Assembly (NCBI RefSeq): GCF_029267215.1
Contig: NZ_JARIDH010000038.1
Location: forward strand, 1-51,165
Source: Clostridium sp.
GTDB taxonomy: Bacteria > Bacillota > Clostridia > Clostridiales > Clostridiaceae
Reading direction: 5' to 3'
DNA length: 51,165 nucleotides
The notes beneath the pieces were generated by a model. It ran no database searches, was not told where the DNA came from, and saw only the letters and a program-made list of their open reading frames with translations. The translations under genes were made by a program, and so were the position numbers. Below, in pieces: positions 27,938 through 37,506 of the stretch. Within the stretch, counting starts at the first letter, position 1. Every line of letters starts with the position of its first letter.

Positions 27938-27994
27938 AATACCTCCAAATTTAAAAACTAAACTAATTTATATTATTGTAAATTTAGAGGTATT
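27938..27994 (-). promoter_or_regulatory. Long hairpin burying the ribosome binding site of the flippase gene
   Basis: On the minus strand 27994-27979 (AATACCTCTAAATTTA) pairs with 27953-27938 (TAAATTTGGAGGTATT) over 16 positions, with one U-G pair and a 25-base loop. The second arm contains the whole GGAGG and ends two bases before the ATG. No T-run follows inside the gene gap. Confidence 0.7.
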
Positions 27995-28040
27995 ATTACT
28001 GTTTAAGATATAAATATTACATTATAATAACTATTTTTTA

Positions 28041-28589
28041 TTATTGTTCCATTTGTTTTCCTAAGAATGAAGCCGCAGTTTCTGCTAATTTCTGTTCTAC
28101 TTCACCTAATACTTTACCTTCTTTAGAAAGAATTGTTACAGAACCAATAGTATCTCCTTCTGCTAAAATAGGAGCTATAACCTGGCTACTATACTTACTT
28201 TCTTCATCATCGCCATACATAGGTATAACCTTTTTATTGTCAACTCCTAGTATAATAGATTTTCTTTTTTCCATTATATCCTCTAATTCGTCACTAATTT
28301 TTCTTTCTATAAATTCTTTTTTAGGAGTTCCACTTACAGATATAAAAGCATCATTATCTGATATAAGAATAATATGCCCAGTTGATTGCTGAAGCGCCTC
28401 AGCATACTCTTTTGAAAAATCAGTCAACTCTCCTATAGGTGAATATTTTTTAAGTATCACTCCACCTTCCCTATCTGTAAAAATCTCTAAAGGATCTCCC
28501 TCTCTTATTCTTAAAGTCCTTCTAATTTCCTTAGGTATTACAACTCTACCTAAATCATCAATACGTCTTACTATTCCAGTGGCTTTCAT
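28041..28589 (-). CDS. spoVT: Stage V sporulation protein T, AbrB-type regulator
   Basis: Forespore transcription regulator that tunes sigma-G-dependent genes in Bacillus. 182 residues. The N-terminal AbrB swapped-hairpin DNA-binding domain (MKATGIVRRIDDLGRVVIPK, about 1-50) is followed by a GAF-like domain (about 57-180). GGGAGG precedes the ATG at 28589. A good sigma-G-like promoter lies 54 bases upstream of the start codon. The flippase gene follows by 105 bases, with the long hairpin in between. Confidence 0.96.
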   Translation of the reverse strand: MKATGIVRRIDDLGRVVIPKEIRRTLRIREGDPLEIFTDREGGVILKKYSPIGELTDFSKEYAEALQQSTGHIILISDNDAFISVSGTPKKEFIERKISDELEDIMEKRKSIILGVDNKKVIPMYGDDEESKYSSQVIAPILAEGDTIGSVTILSKEGKVLGEVEQKLAETAASFLGKQMEQ

Positions 28590-28642
28590 TTGTTATGTAC
28601 CTCCCTATATAAATGTTAATTACTAATCTTTGTCTACATTAA

Positions 28643-28672
28643 TAGTATTTAATTTATTTGAAATTTTATACA
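28643..28672 (-). promoter_or_regulatory. Candidate sigma-G promoter of spoVT
   Basis: Minus strand TGTATA (28672-28667), 17 bases, AATACTA (28649-28643), one mismatch in each element from TGAATA/CATACTA. spoVT is sigma-G-dependent in B. subtilis. Confidence 0.55.
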
Positions 28673-28744
28673 CATTGATTATATTTATCTTATATTTCAT
28701 ATTACTAACCAATTAATGAAAAGTTTTAAACAAAATAAAAAAAG

Positions 28745-28767
28745 CCTGTAGATTAAAATTCTACAGG
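28745..28767 (-). terminator. Terminator of the PrsA-like gene
   Basis: 8-bp stem (28745-28752 with 28760-28767, cctgtaga), extended by one G-T pair; T-run on the minus strand. Confidence 0.8.
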
Positions 28768-28777
28768 TCTAAAAAGA

Positions 28778-29806
28778 TTATTTATTTAATTTTAAGCCTT
28801 CACTTAATTTATCATCATAAGTTTTAACATTAAGCTCTTTTTCCCATTTACTAATAGTTTTTTGTAATTCAACACTTTCTTTTTGTTGTTTTAAAACTCT
28901 CATGATTTGAGGTTTAACATCATCAAATGATTCTTGAGCACCTTTATCATATATATTTCCAGCTTTAATTATATGATATCCAAATTGAGTTTTTACAGGT
29001 TTTGAAACTTCTCCTGTTTTTAAAGTTTTCACTGCATCCTCAAATTCTTTAACCATTCCTGAATTTTCATAAGTTACTAAACCTAAATCTTCAGCAATAG
29101 GTTTTTTATTTTCTTCTTTATTTTTTGAATACTCATCATATAATTTTTCAAATGTTGTTTTACCTGATGTTATTTCATCATATGCTTTTTGAGCCTCAGC
29201 CTCATTTTCAAATAATAAATGTTTTATCATTATACCTTTATCTTTTGCAACAAACTGAGCTTTATTTTCATCATAGTATTTTTTAGCTTCTTCATCTGTT
29301 ACTTTAATATCTTTTTTTGCATAATTAATAGCAGATTCAGCTATTGTATTTTCTTTTATAAACTCTTTAAAACTATCTTGAGTAAAGCCTTCGCTTTCTA
29401 ATATTTTATCAAAATTATCTCCATAAGCTTTCTTTATGTTATTAAATTGATCATCAACTTGTTTTGTTAATTCTTCACCTTTTGGTGCGACACCTAATTT
29501 TTCAGCTTCTATACCTAAAACTTTTGTACTAACCATACCTTGTAAAGTACTTTTTCTTTGTTGTAGGATTTGTTGAGCAACATCTGGATTTTCTTTATAA
29601 TTCTTACCATATTGAGTTTCTAATTGCTTAAACATTCCTTGTAAATGTGTATCAACCTCTCCTATTGTAATCTTTTCTCCGTTAACTGTAGCTACAGTAG
29701 TCTTATCAATAGCTGCCTGAGTCTTTTCCACCATTCCACAACCAACAGCTGTGAACATCAAAGCTCCAACTAATGCAGATGCTACTACTTTTTTTACACT
29801 TACCAT
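28778..29806 (-). CDS. PrsA/SurA-like peptidyl-prolyl isomerase lipoprotein
   Basis: 342-residue exported foldase. The signal peptide VKKVVASALVGALMFTAVGC ends at lipidation cysteine C23, so the protein sits on the outer face of the membrane. A SurA N-like helical domain (about 35-170) precedes a parvulin rotamase domain (about 190-290: IKHLLF, FEKLYDEYS, VKTQFGYHIIKAGN). The frame extends to 29896, but GGCGAGG before the ATG at 29806 and the signal peptide set the start. It has a terminator of its own. In B. subtilis no such gene lies between mfd and spoVT, so it is an insertion in the conserved order. Confidence 0.9.
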   Translation of the reverse strand: MVSVKKVVASALVGALMFTAVGCGMVEKTQAAIDKTTVATVNGEKITIGEVDTHLQGMFKQLETQYGKNYKENPDVAQQILQQRKSTLQGMVSTKVLGIEAEKLGVAPKGEELTKQVDDQFNNIKKAYGDNFDKILESEGFTQDSFKEFIKENTIAESAINYAKKDIKVTDEEAKKYYDENKAQFVAKDKGIMIKHLLFENEAEAQKAYDEITSGKTTFEKLYDEYSKNKEENKKPIAEDLGLVTYENSGMVKEFEDAVKTLKTGEVSKPVKTQFGYHIIKAGNIYDKGAQESFDDVKPQIMRVLKQQKESVELQKTISKWEKELNVKTYDDKLSEGLKLNK

Positions 29807-29907
29807 TTTAATACCTCGCCTTTCTCCGATTATTAATTTACATAATATTCTAGTCAGATTCCATTTTAGTATATCAATGTTACAATAATATTTCAATTTA
29901 TAAATTC

Positions 29908-32900
29908 TTAATTATTTAAGACTAATATACCATCTAACATTTCCTTAAATGTAGATAATATATCCTCTTTCTTTTTCTCTTTTCCTCTGTACATAAACAT
30001 AGGTTTTGAACCAAATTGAATTAATATATCATCCTTATAATTTTCCATTAAGAATTTAAATATATTCTTATCCGTTCTTTCTCTACTTTCAAATGTAAAA
30101 TGTATTTCCTCATTCTTCTCTTTTATCTCTTCAATATTTAAAAGTTTAGCTTTACTTTTTATATAAGCTATATCCATAAGATTAAATACCGTACCTGGAA
30201 TATTAGCAAATCTATCCTCTAATTCTTCTCTTACATATTCATAATCTTCTTCATTTTCTATGGCTGCAATCTTTTTATAAATTTCAATTTTTTGAATTTC
30301 ATCTTTTATATAATTTGATGGAATAAATGCATCTACCTTTAAATCAACAACTGTTTCAACAGGTTCTCTTTCAATTTCACCTTTTATAATTTTTATAGTA
30401 TCTTCTAACATTCTACAATACAAATCATATCCTATTGATGCCATATGTCCATGCTGAGCTGAACCCATCATATTACCAGCACCTCTAATTTCAAGATCTC
30501 TCATTGCAATCTTAAATCCTGATCCTAGTTCTGTGAAATCTTTTAAAGCTTTAAGCCTCTTCTCTGCAACCTCTGTTAATACCTTATCTCTTTGATATAG
30601 GAAGTAAGCATATGCAACCTTATTACTTCTACCAACCCTTCCTCTAAGTTGATAAAGCTGAGAAAGACCCATCTTATCAGAATCATTAACAATCATAGTA
30701 TTAACATTTGGAATATCTATTCCTGTTTCTATAATAGAAGTACAAACTAAAACATTATATTTTTTCTCCATAAAATCTATCATTTCAGTTTCTAACTGTC
30801 TTTCAGTCATTTGTCCATGTATAATAGTAGCTTTACATTCTGGTACAAGTTCTTGAATATAACTTGCTACCTCCTGTATGCTCTCTACTCTATTATGAAC
30901 AAAAAATACTTGACCATCTCTATTTATTTCTCTTAAAATTGCATCTCTTATAAGTTGATCATTTTGTTCAACAACATATGTCTGAATAGGATATCTATTT
31001 TCAGGCGGAGTTTCTATTACAGAAATATCCCTAACCCCTGTAAGTGACATATGAAGTGTTCTAGGTATTGGTGTTGCACTCAATGTTAAAACATCAACAT
31101 TTTTTTGGAAATTTTTAATTTTTTCTTTCTGAGCAACTCCAAATCTTTGCTCTTCATCAACTATAAGAAGTCCTAAATCTTTAAATTTAATATCCTTAGA
31201 AACCAATCTATGAGTTCCTATTAGAATATCTACATTTCCTTCTTTTAAGGATTTTAATGTTTCTGTTTGTTGTTTTTTAGTTCTAAATCTACTAATCATA
31301 TCTATAGTTATTGGGAAACCAGCAAATCTCTTTTTCATATTTTTATAATGTTGTTCTGCAAGTATTGTTGTAGGAACAAGAAATGCAACCTGTTTTCCAT
31401 CCATAACAGCCTTAAATGCCGCCCTCACTGCAACTTCAGTCTTTCCATATCCAACATCTCCACAAAGTAATCTATCCATTACTTTATTTGTTTCCATATC
31501 ACCTTTTATATCTTCAAGTGCTGATAATTGGTCTGGAGTTTCTTCATATGGAAATTCATCTTCAAATTGCTTTTGCCACTGCGTATCCTTAGTAAACTTA
31601 TATCCTTTTACAGTTGATCTTTCTGCATAAAGTTTAACTAAATCACCAGCTATATCATTAATAGATTTTCTAACCTTAGCCTTAGCCTTTTGCCATTCAT
31701 TACCTCCAAGTTTACTTATCTTTGGAGAAGCACTATCTGACCCAATATATTTTTGAACCAAGTCTAACTGTTCAACTGGAACATAAAGCTTATCACCCTT
31801 TGAATACTCAATATCTAAGTAATCTCTTTTATGTCCTTGAACTTCAATTTGTTTAATCCCTTTATAAACACCTATTCCACTATTTACATGAACAACATAA
31901 TCTCCAGGCTTAAGTTCAGCAAAACTCTTTATTTTAGAAACACCCTTAGTTTTCTTTTTCTTAGTTCTTTTGCTTTTTTTACTCTCACCAAAAACACCTT
32001 TGTCTGAAATTAAAGAAATTTTCAAATCTGGATATTCAAATCCTTTATTTTGATCACCAAAAGTTATAACAACTTCTCCATCTAAAATTTCATCAACTTC
32101 ATCTTTGTAAACACTTTCTATATCAAGATCTCTTAAGGTATTAACAAGTCTTTCTCCTCTTGGTCTTGTTCCTGATAATATAAGAGTTTTAAACCCATCT
32201 TTTTTCTTTTTTCTTATATCCTCTATAAGCATTTCAAGCTGACCTTGATATCCACTCATAGTACTTTGCTTAATTTCAATATTATTTATTGTTTCAAAAA
32301 GACCACCACTTTCTCCAAAAGGAGTTAAAGCTATTAATTTATTACTCTTAAACTCTTCCTTAACAAAGTCAGCGCTCAAGCTTAAGTTTATTTGAGAAGG
32401 AAGTATATTTCCTCTCTCCAAAAATGCTTCATAATTTTCATGAAATTCAAAAATTGTACTATCTAATTTTCCCTTACATCTTTTTGCATCATCAATTATA
32501 AAAGCATAATTCTTAAAATAGTCAAATAAAGTCGCAGGTTTTTCAAAGAAAAATGGAAGATAACTATCAATTGTTTCAAAACTCCAATTTTCTTTTAAAG
32601 ATTCAATATTTCTTTCAATAATACTTCTTAGTCTACTTTTAACTTCATTATCTGAAACTTTTTCTTCAAATTCATTAAGTTCTTTTTTCATTTTATCTAT
32701 AGCAAAATCTATAGTTTCTTTATCTAATATTATTTCTTTTGCTGGGAATATTTCTGCTTTCTTAACCTTTTCAATACTTCTTTGTGATTCCACATTAAAA
32801 GTTCTAATAGAATCTACTTCATCACCAAAAAGTTCTATTCTATAAGGATTTGTTGCATTAGGTGGAAATACATCTAGTATTCCTCCCCTTAATGAAAATT

Positions 32901-33399
32901 CTCCCTTACCTTCAACTGTTTCTAATCTTTCGAATCCTGATTCAACAAGCTTTTGAGAAATTTCTTTTAAATCTAATTCATCTCCAAGCTTAATCTTTAA
33001 TACATGACTCTTAAATAATTCCTTAGGAGTATATATTGCATCGAAAGCATCTATAGAAGTGACAATTATTTTTTTATTACTTCTTAATATTTCTTTTATT
33101 ACTTTTAATCTAGCCCATCTTAAATCACCAGAAATTGCATCTATGTTATAAAAAACAATCTCTCTTGAGGGAAGATAATAAACGTTAGGTAAATAAAAAG
33201 ATAAATCTTCATATATATTTCTAGCCTCAATATCATTATGAGTAACAATAACCATTGGTCTATTTGTCGCTTCATATATTCCATTTATAAAATAACTCTT
33301 ACCTGAATCTGATAATCCACTTATCATTAAAGGATAACTTTCTCTTTCTATAAAAGATTTAACCTTTTCAAAAGAATCACTATTTAATAAAGGAGTCAT
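29908..33399 (-). CDS. mfd: Transcription-repair coupling factor
   Basis: DNA translocase that removes RNA polymerase stalled at lesions and recruits UvrABC. 1163 residues. N-terminal UvrB-like part, CarD-like RNA-polymerase-interaction domain (ELKPGDYVVHVNSGIGVYKG), superfamily 2 helicase motor with CGDVGYGKTEVA (motif I), DEEQRFG (motif II) and QLRGRVGR (motif VI), and a C-terminal TRCF domain. The frame is open to 33432 with no ribosome binding site there; AGGGG before the ATG at 33399 makes that the better start. It begins 51 bases after the pth stop, probably in one operon. Confidence 0.96.
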   Translation of the reverse strand: MTPLLNSDSFEKVKSFIERESYPLMISGLSDSGKSYFINGIYEATNRPMVIVTHNDIEARNIYEDLSFYLPNVYYLPSREIVFYNIDAISGDLRWARLKVIKEILRSNKKIIVTSIDAFDAIYTPKELFKSHVLKIKLGDELDLKEISQKLVESGFERLETVEGKGEFSLRGGILDVFPPNATNPYRIELFGDEVDSIRTFNVESQRSIEKVKKAEIFPAKEIILDKETIDFAIDKMKKELNEFEEKVSDNEVKSRLRSIIERNIESLKENWSFETIDSYLPFFFEKPATLFDYFKNYAFIIDDAKRCKGKLDSTIFEFHENYEAFLERGNILPSQINLSLSADFVKEEFKSNKLIALTPFGESGGLFETINNIEIKQSTMSGYQGQLEMLIEDIRKKKKDGFKTLILSGTRPRGERLVNTLRDLDIESVYKDEVDEILDGEVVITFGDQNKGFEYPDLKISLISDKGVFGESKKSKRTKKKKTKGVSKIKSFAELKPGDYVVHVNSGIGVYKGIKQIEVQGHKRDYLDIEYSKGDKLYVPVEQLDLVQKYIGSDSASPKISKLGGNEWQKAKAKVRKSINDIAGDLVKLYAERSTVKGYKFTKDTQWQKQFEDEFPYEETPDQLSALEDIKGDMETNKVMDRLLCGDVGYGKTEVAVRAAFKAVMDGKQVAFLVPTTILAEQHYKNMKKRFAGFPITIDMISRFRTKKQQTETLKSLKEGNVDILIGTHRLVSKDIKFKDLGLLIVDEEQRFGVAQKEKIKNFQKNVDVLTLSATPIPRTLHMSLTGVRDISVIETPPENRYPIQTYVVEQNDQLIRDAILREINRDGQVFFVHNRVESIQEVASYIQELVPECKATIIHGQMTERQLETEMIDFMEKKYNVLVCTSIIETGIDIPNVNTMIVNDSDKMGLSQLYQLRGRVGRSNKVAYAYFLYQRDKVLTEVAEKRLKALKDFTELGSGFKIAMRDLEIRGAGNMMGSAQHGHMASIGYDLYCRMLEDTIKIIKGEIEREPVETVVDLKVDAFIPSNYIKDEIQKIEIYKKIAAIENEEDYEYVREELEDRFANIPGTVFNLMDIAYIKSKAKLLNIEEIKEKNEEIHFTFESRERTDKNIFKFLMENYKDDILIQFGSKPMFMYRGKEKKKEDILSTFKEMLDGILVLNN

Positions 33400-33450
33400 T
33401 AACCCCTGTAACCTCAATCTAAACACCACCATTCTAAAAAATAAAATAAA

Positions 33451-34017
33451 TTATTCTACTGTAACTCCATTAAACTTATTCATAGATTCTTTAGCATCAT
33501 ATTTAACTATTTCAGCTATAGCATCACTTACTACTGGAATCACCTTTTCTATTAGTTCTCTGTCTTCTTTCACAAATTTACCTAAAACATGATTAACTAA
33601 ATTATCTTTAGGTTGTCCTACACCAACTTTAACTCTTGGGAATACATCTCCACCAAGATTTTGTATTATGCTCTTTATTCCATTATGTCCGCCAGCACTA
33701 CCTTTTTCTCTTATTCTTAATTTTCCAATCTCTAAACTTATATCATCATAAACCACTATTATTTCATCATTCTCTAACTTATAGAATTTAGCTAACTCTC
33801 TTATACTATCTCCACTTAAGTTCATATATGTTAAAGGTTTTAATAAAATAACCTTTTTATTTTCTATAAATCCTTCACCACAAAGACCTTTAAATTTTTC
33901 CCTATTTACATCAATTTTATACTTATCTGCCATATAATCAATCACGTCAAATCCAATATTATGTCTAGTATGTTCATACTGTTTTCCAGGGTTTCCTAAT
34001 CCAACTATTAAAATCAT
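33451..34017 (-). CDS. pth: Peptidyl-tRNA hydrolase
   Basis: Releases tRNA from peptidyl-tRNAs dropped by ribosomes; essential. 188 residues. The N-terminal [20 protein letters not shown] carries catalytic H20 and the tRNA-binding Asn; TYMNLSG and [15 protein letters not shown] follow, then [12 protein letters not shown]. The B. subtilis equivalent is spoVC, beside mfd, as here. GGAGG lies before the ATG at 34017. Confidence 0.97.
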   Translation of the reverse strand: MILIVGLGNPGKQYEHTRHNIGFDVIDYMADKYKIDVNREKFKGLCGEGFIENKKVILLKPLTYMNLSGDSIRELAKFYKLENDEIIVVYDDISLEIGKLRIREKGSAGGHNGIKSIIQNLGGDVFPRVKVGVGQPKDNLVNHVLGKFVKEDRELIEKVIPVVSDAIAEIVKYDAKESMNKFNGVTVE

Positions 34018-34111
34018 AATTGACCTCCATATATTTAAATTAAATTTATATTTATTTTAATTAAACCATTCTTTAATTATACTTTTACTATTACTATAAA
34101 ACAATAAAAAA

Positions 34112-34139
34112 CCCTCCACAAAAAACTTACTGTGAAGGG
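34112..34139 (-). terminator. Terminator of the two-component operon
   Basis: 9-position stem (34112-34120 with 34131-34139, ccctccaca) with one mismatch, followed by a T-run on the minus strand; 20 bases past the stop of the HtrA-like gene. Confidence 0.75.
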
Positions 34140-34159
34140 CTATTATTTTCTATAAATCT

Positions 34160-35317
34160 CTAATGTAAAGTTACAGAAATTTCTTTAACAATTTCTCCTC
34201 TTATAACTTTAACCTTTATAATATTACCTACTGAATGTTTCTTTAGAATCTCTGCTAATTCCTCAATGTTCTTAACTTTCTTTCCATCAACTTCTGTTAT
34301 TATATCAGTAGGATGTATTTCAGCATTAAATGCATTACCACCTTTATCAACATCTTCTACATAAATACCATAGACATTATGCTCTTCATCATCAACAGTG
34401 GTTCCTGTAATGCCTAGTGTAACACCTAATTTAACTTCACCTTCTCTAATTATAGAATCGGCTACTCTCAAAGCATCATTTATTTCTAATGCATAATATA
34501 CTCCATTCTTATGAAATTTATTTGTAAAATACAAACTATTTATTCCAACAACTATTCCATTATAATCACATAATATACCTGCATTATTTTCCGCATTTAT
34601 CAAAGAAGTTGTTTCGATAACATCAAAAACTTTAGAACCTGAATGATTTTCTTCTCCTAAAGTCACCTTTTTAATTGGTGATGTAAGTATTCCATTAGCT
34701 ACAAAACCTACAGGTTCCTCTGATGTAACATTACCAATGGTTGCAAGTCTCTCACCAACCTCTAAAGCCTCTAACTGAGAAGTAGAAATACTTCTTAACT
34801 CACCAGATTCTATCTTTAAAACCGCCAAATCAGTTTCTTTATTAAATCCAATATTAGTAGCTTTAAATGGTTTTACATCATTACTTGATAATTTAACATA
34901 TATTTCTTTAAAATTCTTAACTGAACTATAACTAGTTAATATGTATCCATCTGATCTTATAACTATCCCAGAAACATTATTTCCATTATTTTTTTCTGCA
35001 AACAATCCCTCTTTATTATCACCTATTGTAACTATACTATCAGCTGATTGATTCACTAATTTTGTAATATCATATCTACCATCTTTTATTTTATTCAAAA
35101 TACTATTTTTTTGCTGTTCCAAACTAAGATCTTTAGTATAATGTTTGAAAGCTAGAAATGATATAACTATAATCAATAGAATAAATCCTATTAATTTTGA
35201 AATACTTTTCACCCAAAATTTTGTTTTATCTTTTTTAATCACTATATTGTCATAGTTATTTTCTTTAATGTCATGGAGATCCTTCCCCTTTTTAGAGCCT
35301 TTTAAAAATTTCCCCAT
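34160..35317 (-). CDS. HtrA-like membrane PDZ protein lacking catalytic His and Ser (pseudoprotease)
   Basis: 385 residues: basic cytoplasmic N-terminus, one TM helix (about 41-58), an S1C trypsin-like domain (about 85-275) outside the membrane and a C-terminal PDZ domain (about 290-383). In active HtrA proteins the catalytic His lies in LTNNHVV and the Ser in GNSGG. Here the matching segments are LTSYSSV (S131 at the His position) and AENNAG (N245 at the Ser position); only the Asp, D163 in ETDLAVLKI, remains. The reading frame is intact and GGAGG precedes the ATG, so this is not a decayed gene. It starts 21 bases after the histidine kinase stop. I infer a binding or sensing role rather than proteolysis. 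Confidence 0.85.
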   Translation of the reverse strand: MGKFLKGSKKGKDLHDIKENNYDNIVIKKDKTKFWVKSISKLIGFILLIIVISFLAFKHYTKDLSLEQQKNSILNKIKDGRYDITKLVNQSADSIVTIGDNKEGLFAEKNNGNNVSGIVIRSDGYILTSYSSVKNFKEIYVKLSSNDVKPFKATNIGFNKETDLAVLKIESGELRSISTSQLEALEVGERLATIGNVTSEEPVGFVANGILTSPIKKVTLGEENHSGSKVFDVIETTSLINAENNAGILCDYNGIVVGINSLYFTNKFHKNGVYYALEINDALRVADSIIREGEVKLGVTLGITGTTVDDEEHNVYGIYVEDVDKGGNAFNAEIHPTDIITEVDGKKVKNIEELAEILKKHSVGNIIKVKVIRGEIVKEISVTLH

Positions 35318-35338
35318 AAAGACCTCCTATGCAATATT

Positions 35339-36748
35339 TTATTTAACTTTAGTTAAAGTAAAATTAAATCTAACACCTTTTATTTCGCCATTTTTATCTT
35401 TAACATTTTCAGCCCAAATCTTCTCTTCAAGTTGTAAAATTATATTTCTAACTATTGATAATCCTAATCCCGTGCTAGTCTTATTACTTCTAGCCTTATC
35501 AACTTTATAGAATCTATCCCAAATATGAGCTAAATCATGTTCAGAAATACCATTACTAGTGTTAAATATACTAACAATAACTTTACTTCCTTTTGTTTTA
35601 GTTGATACTTTAACTTTACCATTTTCAACACAATATTTAACAGCATTATCAACTAAATTTGTAACAACCTGTATAAGTCTATCATTATCTCCATAAACAT
35701 ATTGTTTATCACTTTCTAAAACCACTTCTATTTTAACATTTTTATCAGCAGCTTTTTGCTTCATCTTTAATACAGTTGTTTCTATTATTCTATTTAACTC
35801 TAACTCTGAAATATTAAACTCTAATTTACCAGCTTGCATAGCAGATAAATCTAACAAGTCATTAATAAGTCTAGTTAGTCTACCAATCTCATCATTAACT
35901 ATATTAAGATAATATCCCTCTTTATCTCTTGGAATAACCCCATCTAAAATAGCTGTTATAAATCCTTTAATAGATGTCATCGGTGACCTAAGTTCATGGG
36001 AAACATTTGATATAAACTCTCTTCTATTAAGTTCAGCCTCTTCTAATGAAGTAGCCATTATATTAAATGACTCTGCTAACTCACCTACTTCATCATCATA
36101 AGAAAGATTAACTCTATTTCCAATTTCTCCATTAGCAATTTTCTTAGCAGCATTATTTATTACATTTAAAGGTTTTATAATTATTCTCTTAGATATAAAG
36201 TATATTGCTAAACTAGAAAATATTATGGCAATAGCAACACATATCCAAACGATTTGATTCATTCTAGCTAATGAAGAGGATAATACACTAAGTGGTGTTA
36301 CAATAGAAACTGCTCCTATAAAGAAACCTTTATTGAATATAGGTTTAGAATAAACAAATTCTTTTTTATCCTTTTGTTCAATAGTTTTCCCCTCTCTCAA
36401 ACTACTCATTTCTGTATCATCAACTTTAGTGTATTTCAAATATTCATACTCATCATTAGAAATTGAATATATATATCCATATCCATCAATCACATAAATA
36501 TCTACATTTAAAGAATTAGCTATAAACTTTATAGATTTATTAAGTTCTTCTAAAGTAGATCCATTCTTCATATATGAATTAACAACTTGTTCAACTACCT
36601 CAGCTTCCCCTGATAAACTTTTTAATCTTTCTTGGTAATACTCCTCTTTAAAAAGACTAGATAGAATAATACCTACAATAAAAAAGGTAATACATATTGT
36701 TATGCTTAGTGTTAAAATTAACTTTGGTACTAAGCCACGATACTTCAT
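35339..36748 (-). CDS. Sensor histidine kinase, HAMP-containing
   Basis: 469 residues. TM1 (about 8-32) and TM2 (about 166-186) flank an extracytoplasmic sensor domain of about 130 residues. HAMP (about 185-240) is followed by the HisKA box FISNVSHELRSPMTSIKG with phospho-acceptor H251 and a HATPase domain with N box (VVTNLVDNAVKYC), and G boxes GLGLSIV. It overlaps the response regulator stop by one base (TAATG), so the two are translationally coupled. Signal unknown. The partner HtrA-like protein next to it has its folded domains on the same outer side as the sensor domain. Confidence 0.93.
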   Translation of the reverse strand: MKYRGLVPKLILTLSITICITFFIVGIILSSLFKEEYYQERLKSLSGEAEVVEQVVNSYMKNGSTLEELNKSIKFIANSLNVDIYVIDGYGYIYSISNDEYEYLKYTKVDDTEMSSLREGKTIEQKDKKEFVYSKPIFNKGFFIGAVSIVTPLSVLSSSLARMNQIVWICVAIAIIFSSLAIYFISKRIIIKPLNVINNAAKKIANGEIGNRVNLSYDDEVGELAESFNIMATSLEEAELNRREFISNVSHELRSPMTSIKGFITAILDGVIPRDKEGYYLNIVNDEIGRLTRLINDLLDLSAMQAGKLEFNISELELNRIIETTVLKMKQKAADKNVKIEVVLESDKQYVYGDNDRLIQVVTNLVDNAVKYCVENGKVKVSTKTKGSKVIVSIFNTSNGISEHDLAHIWDRFYKVDKARSNKTSTGLGLSIVRNIILQLEEKIWAENVKDKNGEIKGVRFNFTLTKVK

Positions 36749-37434
36749 TATTTCACCTCAAATTTATATCCTACACCCCAAACAGTTTCAAGTTGCCAAT
36801 CTTCTCCACCATTTAATTTTTCTCTTAATCTCTTGATGTGAACATCAACTGTTCTTGAATCTCCTGGATAATCATATCCCCAAACTTCACATAATAATTG
36901 ATCTCTTGTAAATACTTTATTTTTATTACTTGCAAGATAGTGTAATAATTCAAACTCTTTTGGCGGAGTTTTAACTTCTTCTCCGTTGTATATAACTTTG
37001 TATGAATTAGCATCTATAGTTAAACCTGGGAAGTTTAATACTACATTATCTGGTTCTTCTCCTGAATATCTTCTCATAACAGCTTTTACTCTAGCTAATA
37101 ATTCTTTTGGTTCAAATGGTTTAACAACATAATCATCTGCACCTATTTCTAAAGCTAAAACTTTATCAAAAGTTTCTCCTTTAGCAGTTAACATAATAAC
37201 TGGAACATTGCTATCTTTTCTTATCCATTTTAAAACTTCCATACCATCTATTCCTGGTAACATCATATCTAATACAACTAGATTTGGGCTAAAGTTTACA
37301 AATTCCTCTTTAGCAGCCTTTCCATCATGAGCTACTCTAACATTATATCCAGTAGTTTCCAGATACATTTTTATAACTTCACATATATTTTCATCATCAT
37401 CTACGATTAAGATTTTTCCTAATAAACCTTCCAT
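36748..37434 (-). CDS. OmpR/PhoB-family response regulator
   Basis: 228 residues. Receiver domain (about 8-120) with acidic pocket D12-D14, phospho-acceptor D56 in LVVLDMMLPG and K105 in DYVVKPF, then a winged-helix DNA-binding domain (about 135-228) with SRTVDVHIKRLREKL. An in-frame GTG at 37443 overlaps the AGAGGTG ribosome binding site; the ATG at 37434 is the likely start. First gene of a three-gene unit with the kinase and HtrA-like protein. A 12-bp inverted repeat spans its promoter. Confidence 0.95.
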   Translation of the reverse strand: MEGLLGKILIVDDDENICEVIKMYLETTGYNVRVAHDGKAAKEEFVNFSPNLVVLDMMLPGIDGMEVLKWIRKDSNVPVIMLTAKGETFDKVLALEIGADDYVVKPFEPKELLARVKAVMRRYSGEEPDNVVLNFPGLTIDANSYKVIYNGEEVKTPPKEFELLHYLASNKNKVFTRDQLLCEVWGYDYPGDSRTVDVHIKRLREKLNGGEDWQLETVWGVGYKFEVK

Positions 37435-37506
37435 AAAATTCACCTCTTAAAATCCTTTCTGTAACTTTGTACATTCATCCTTATTTTATGTGTTTTAATA
37501 CTTTTA

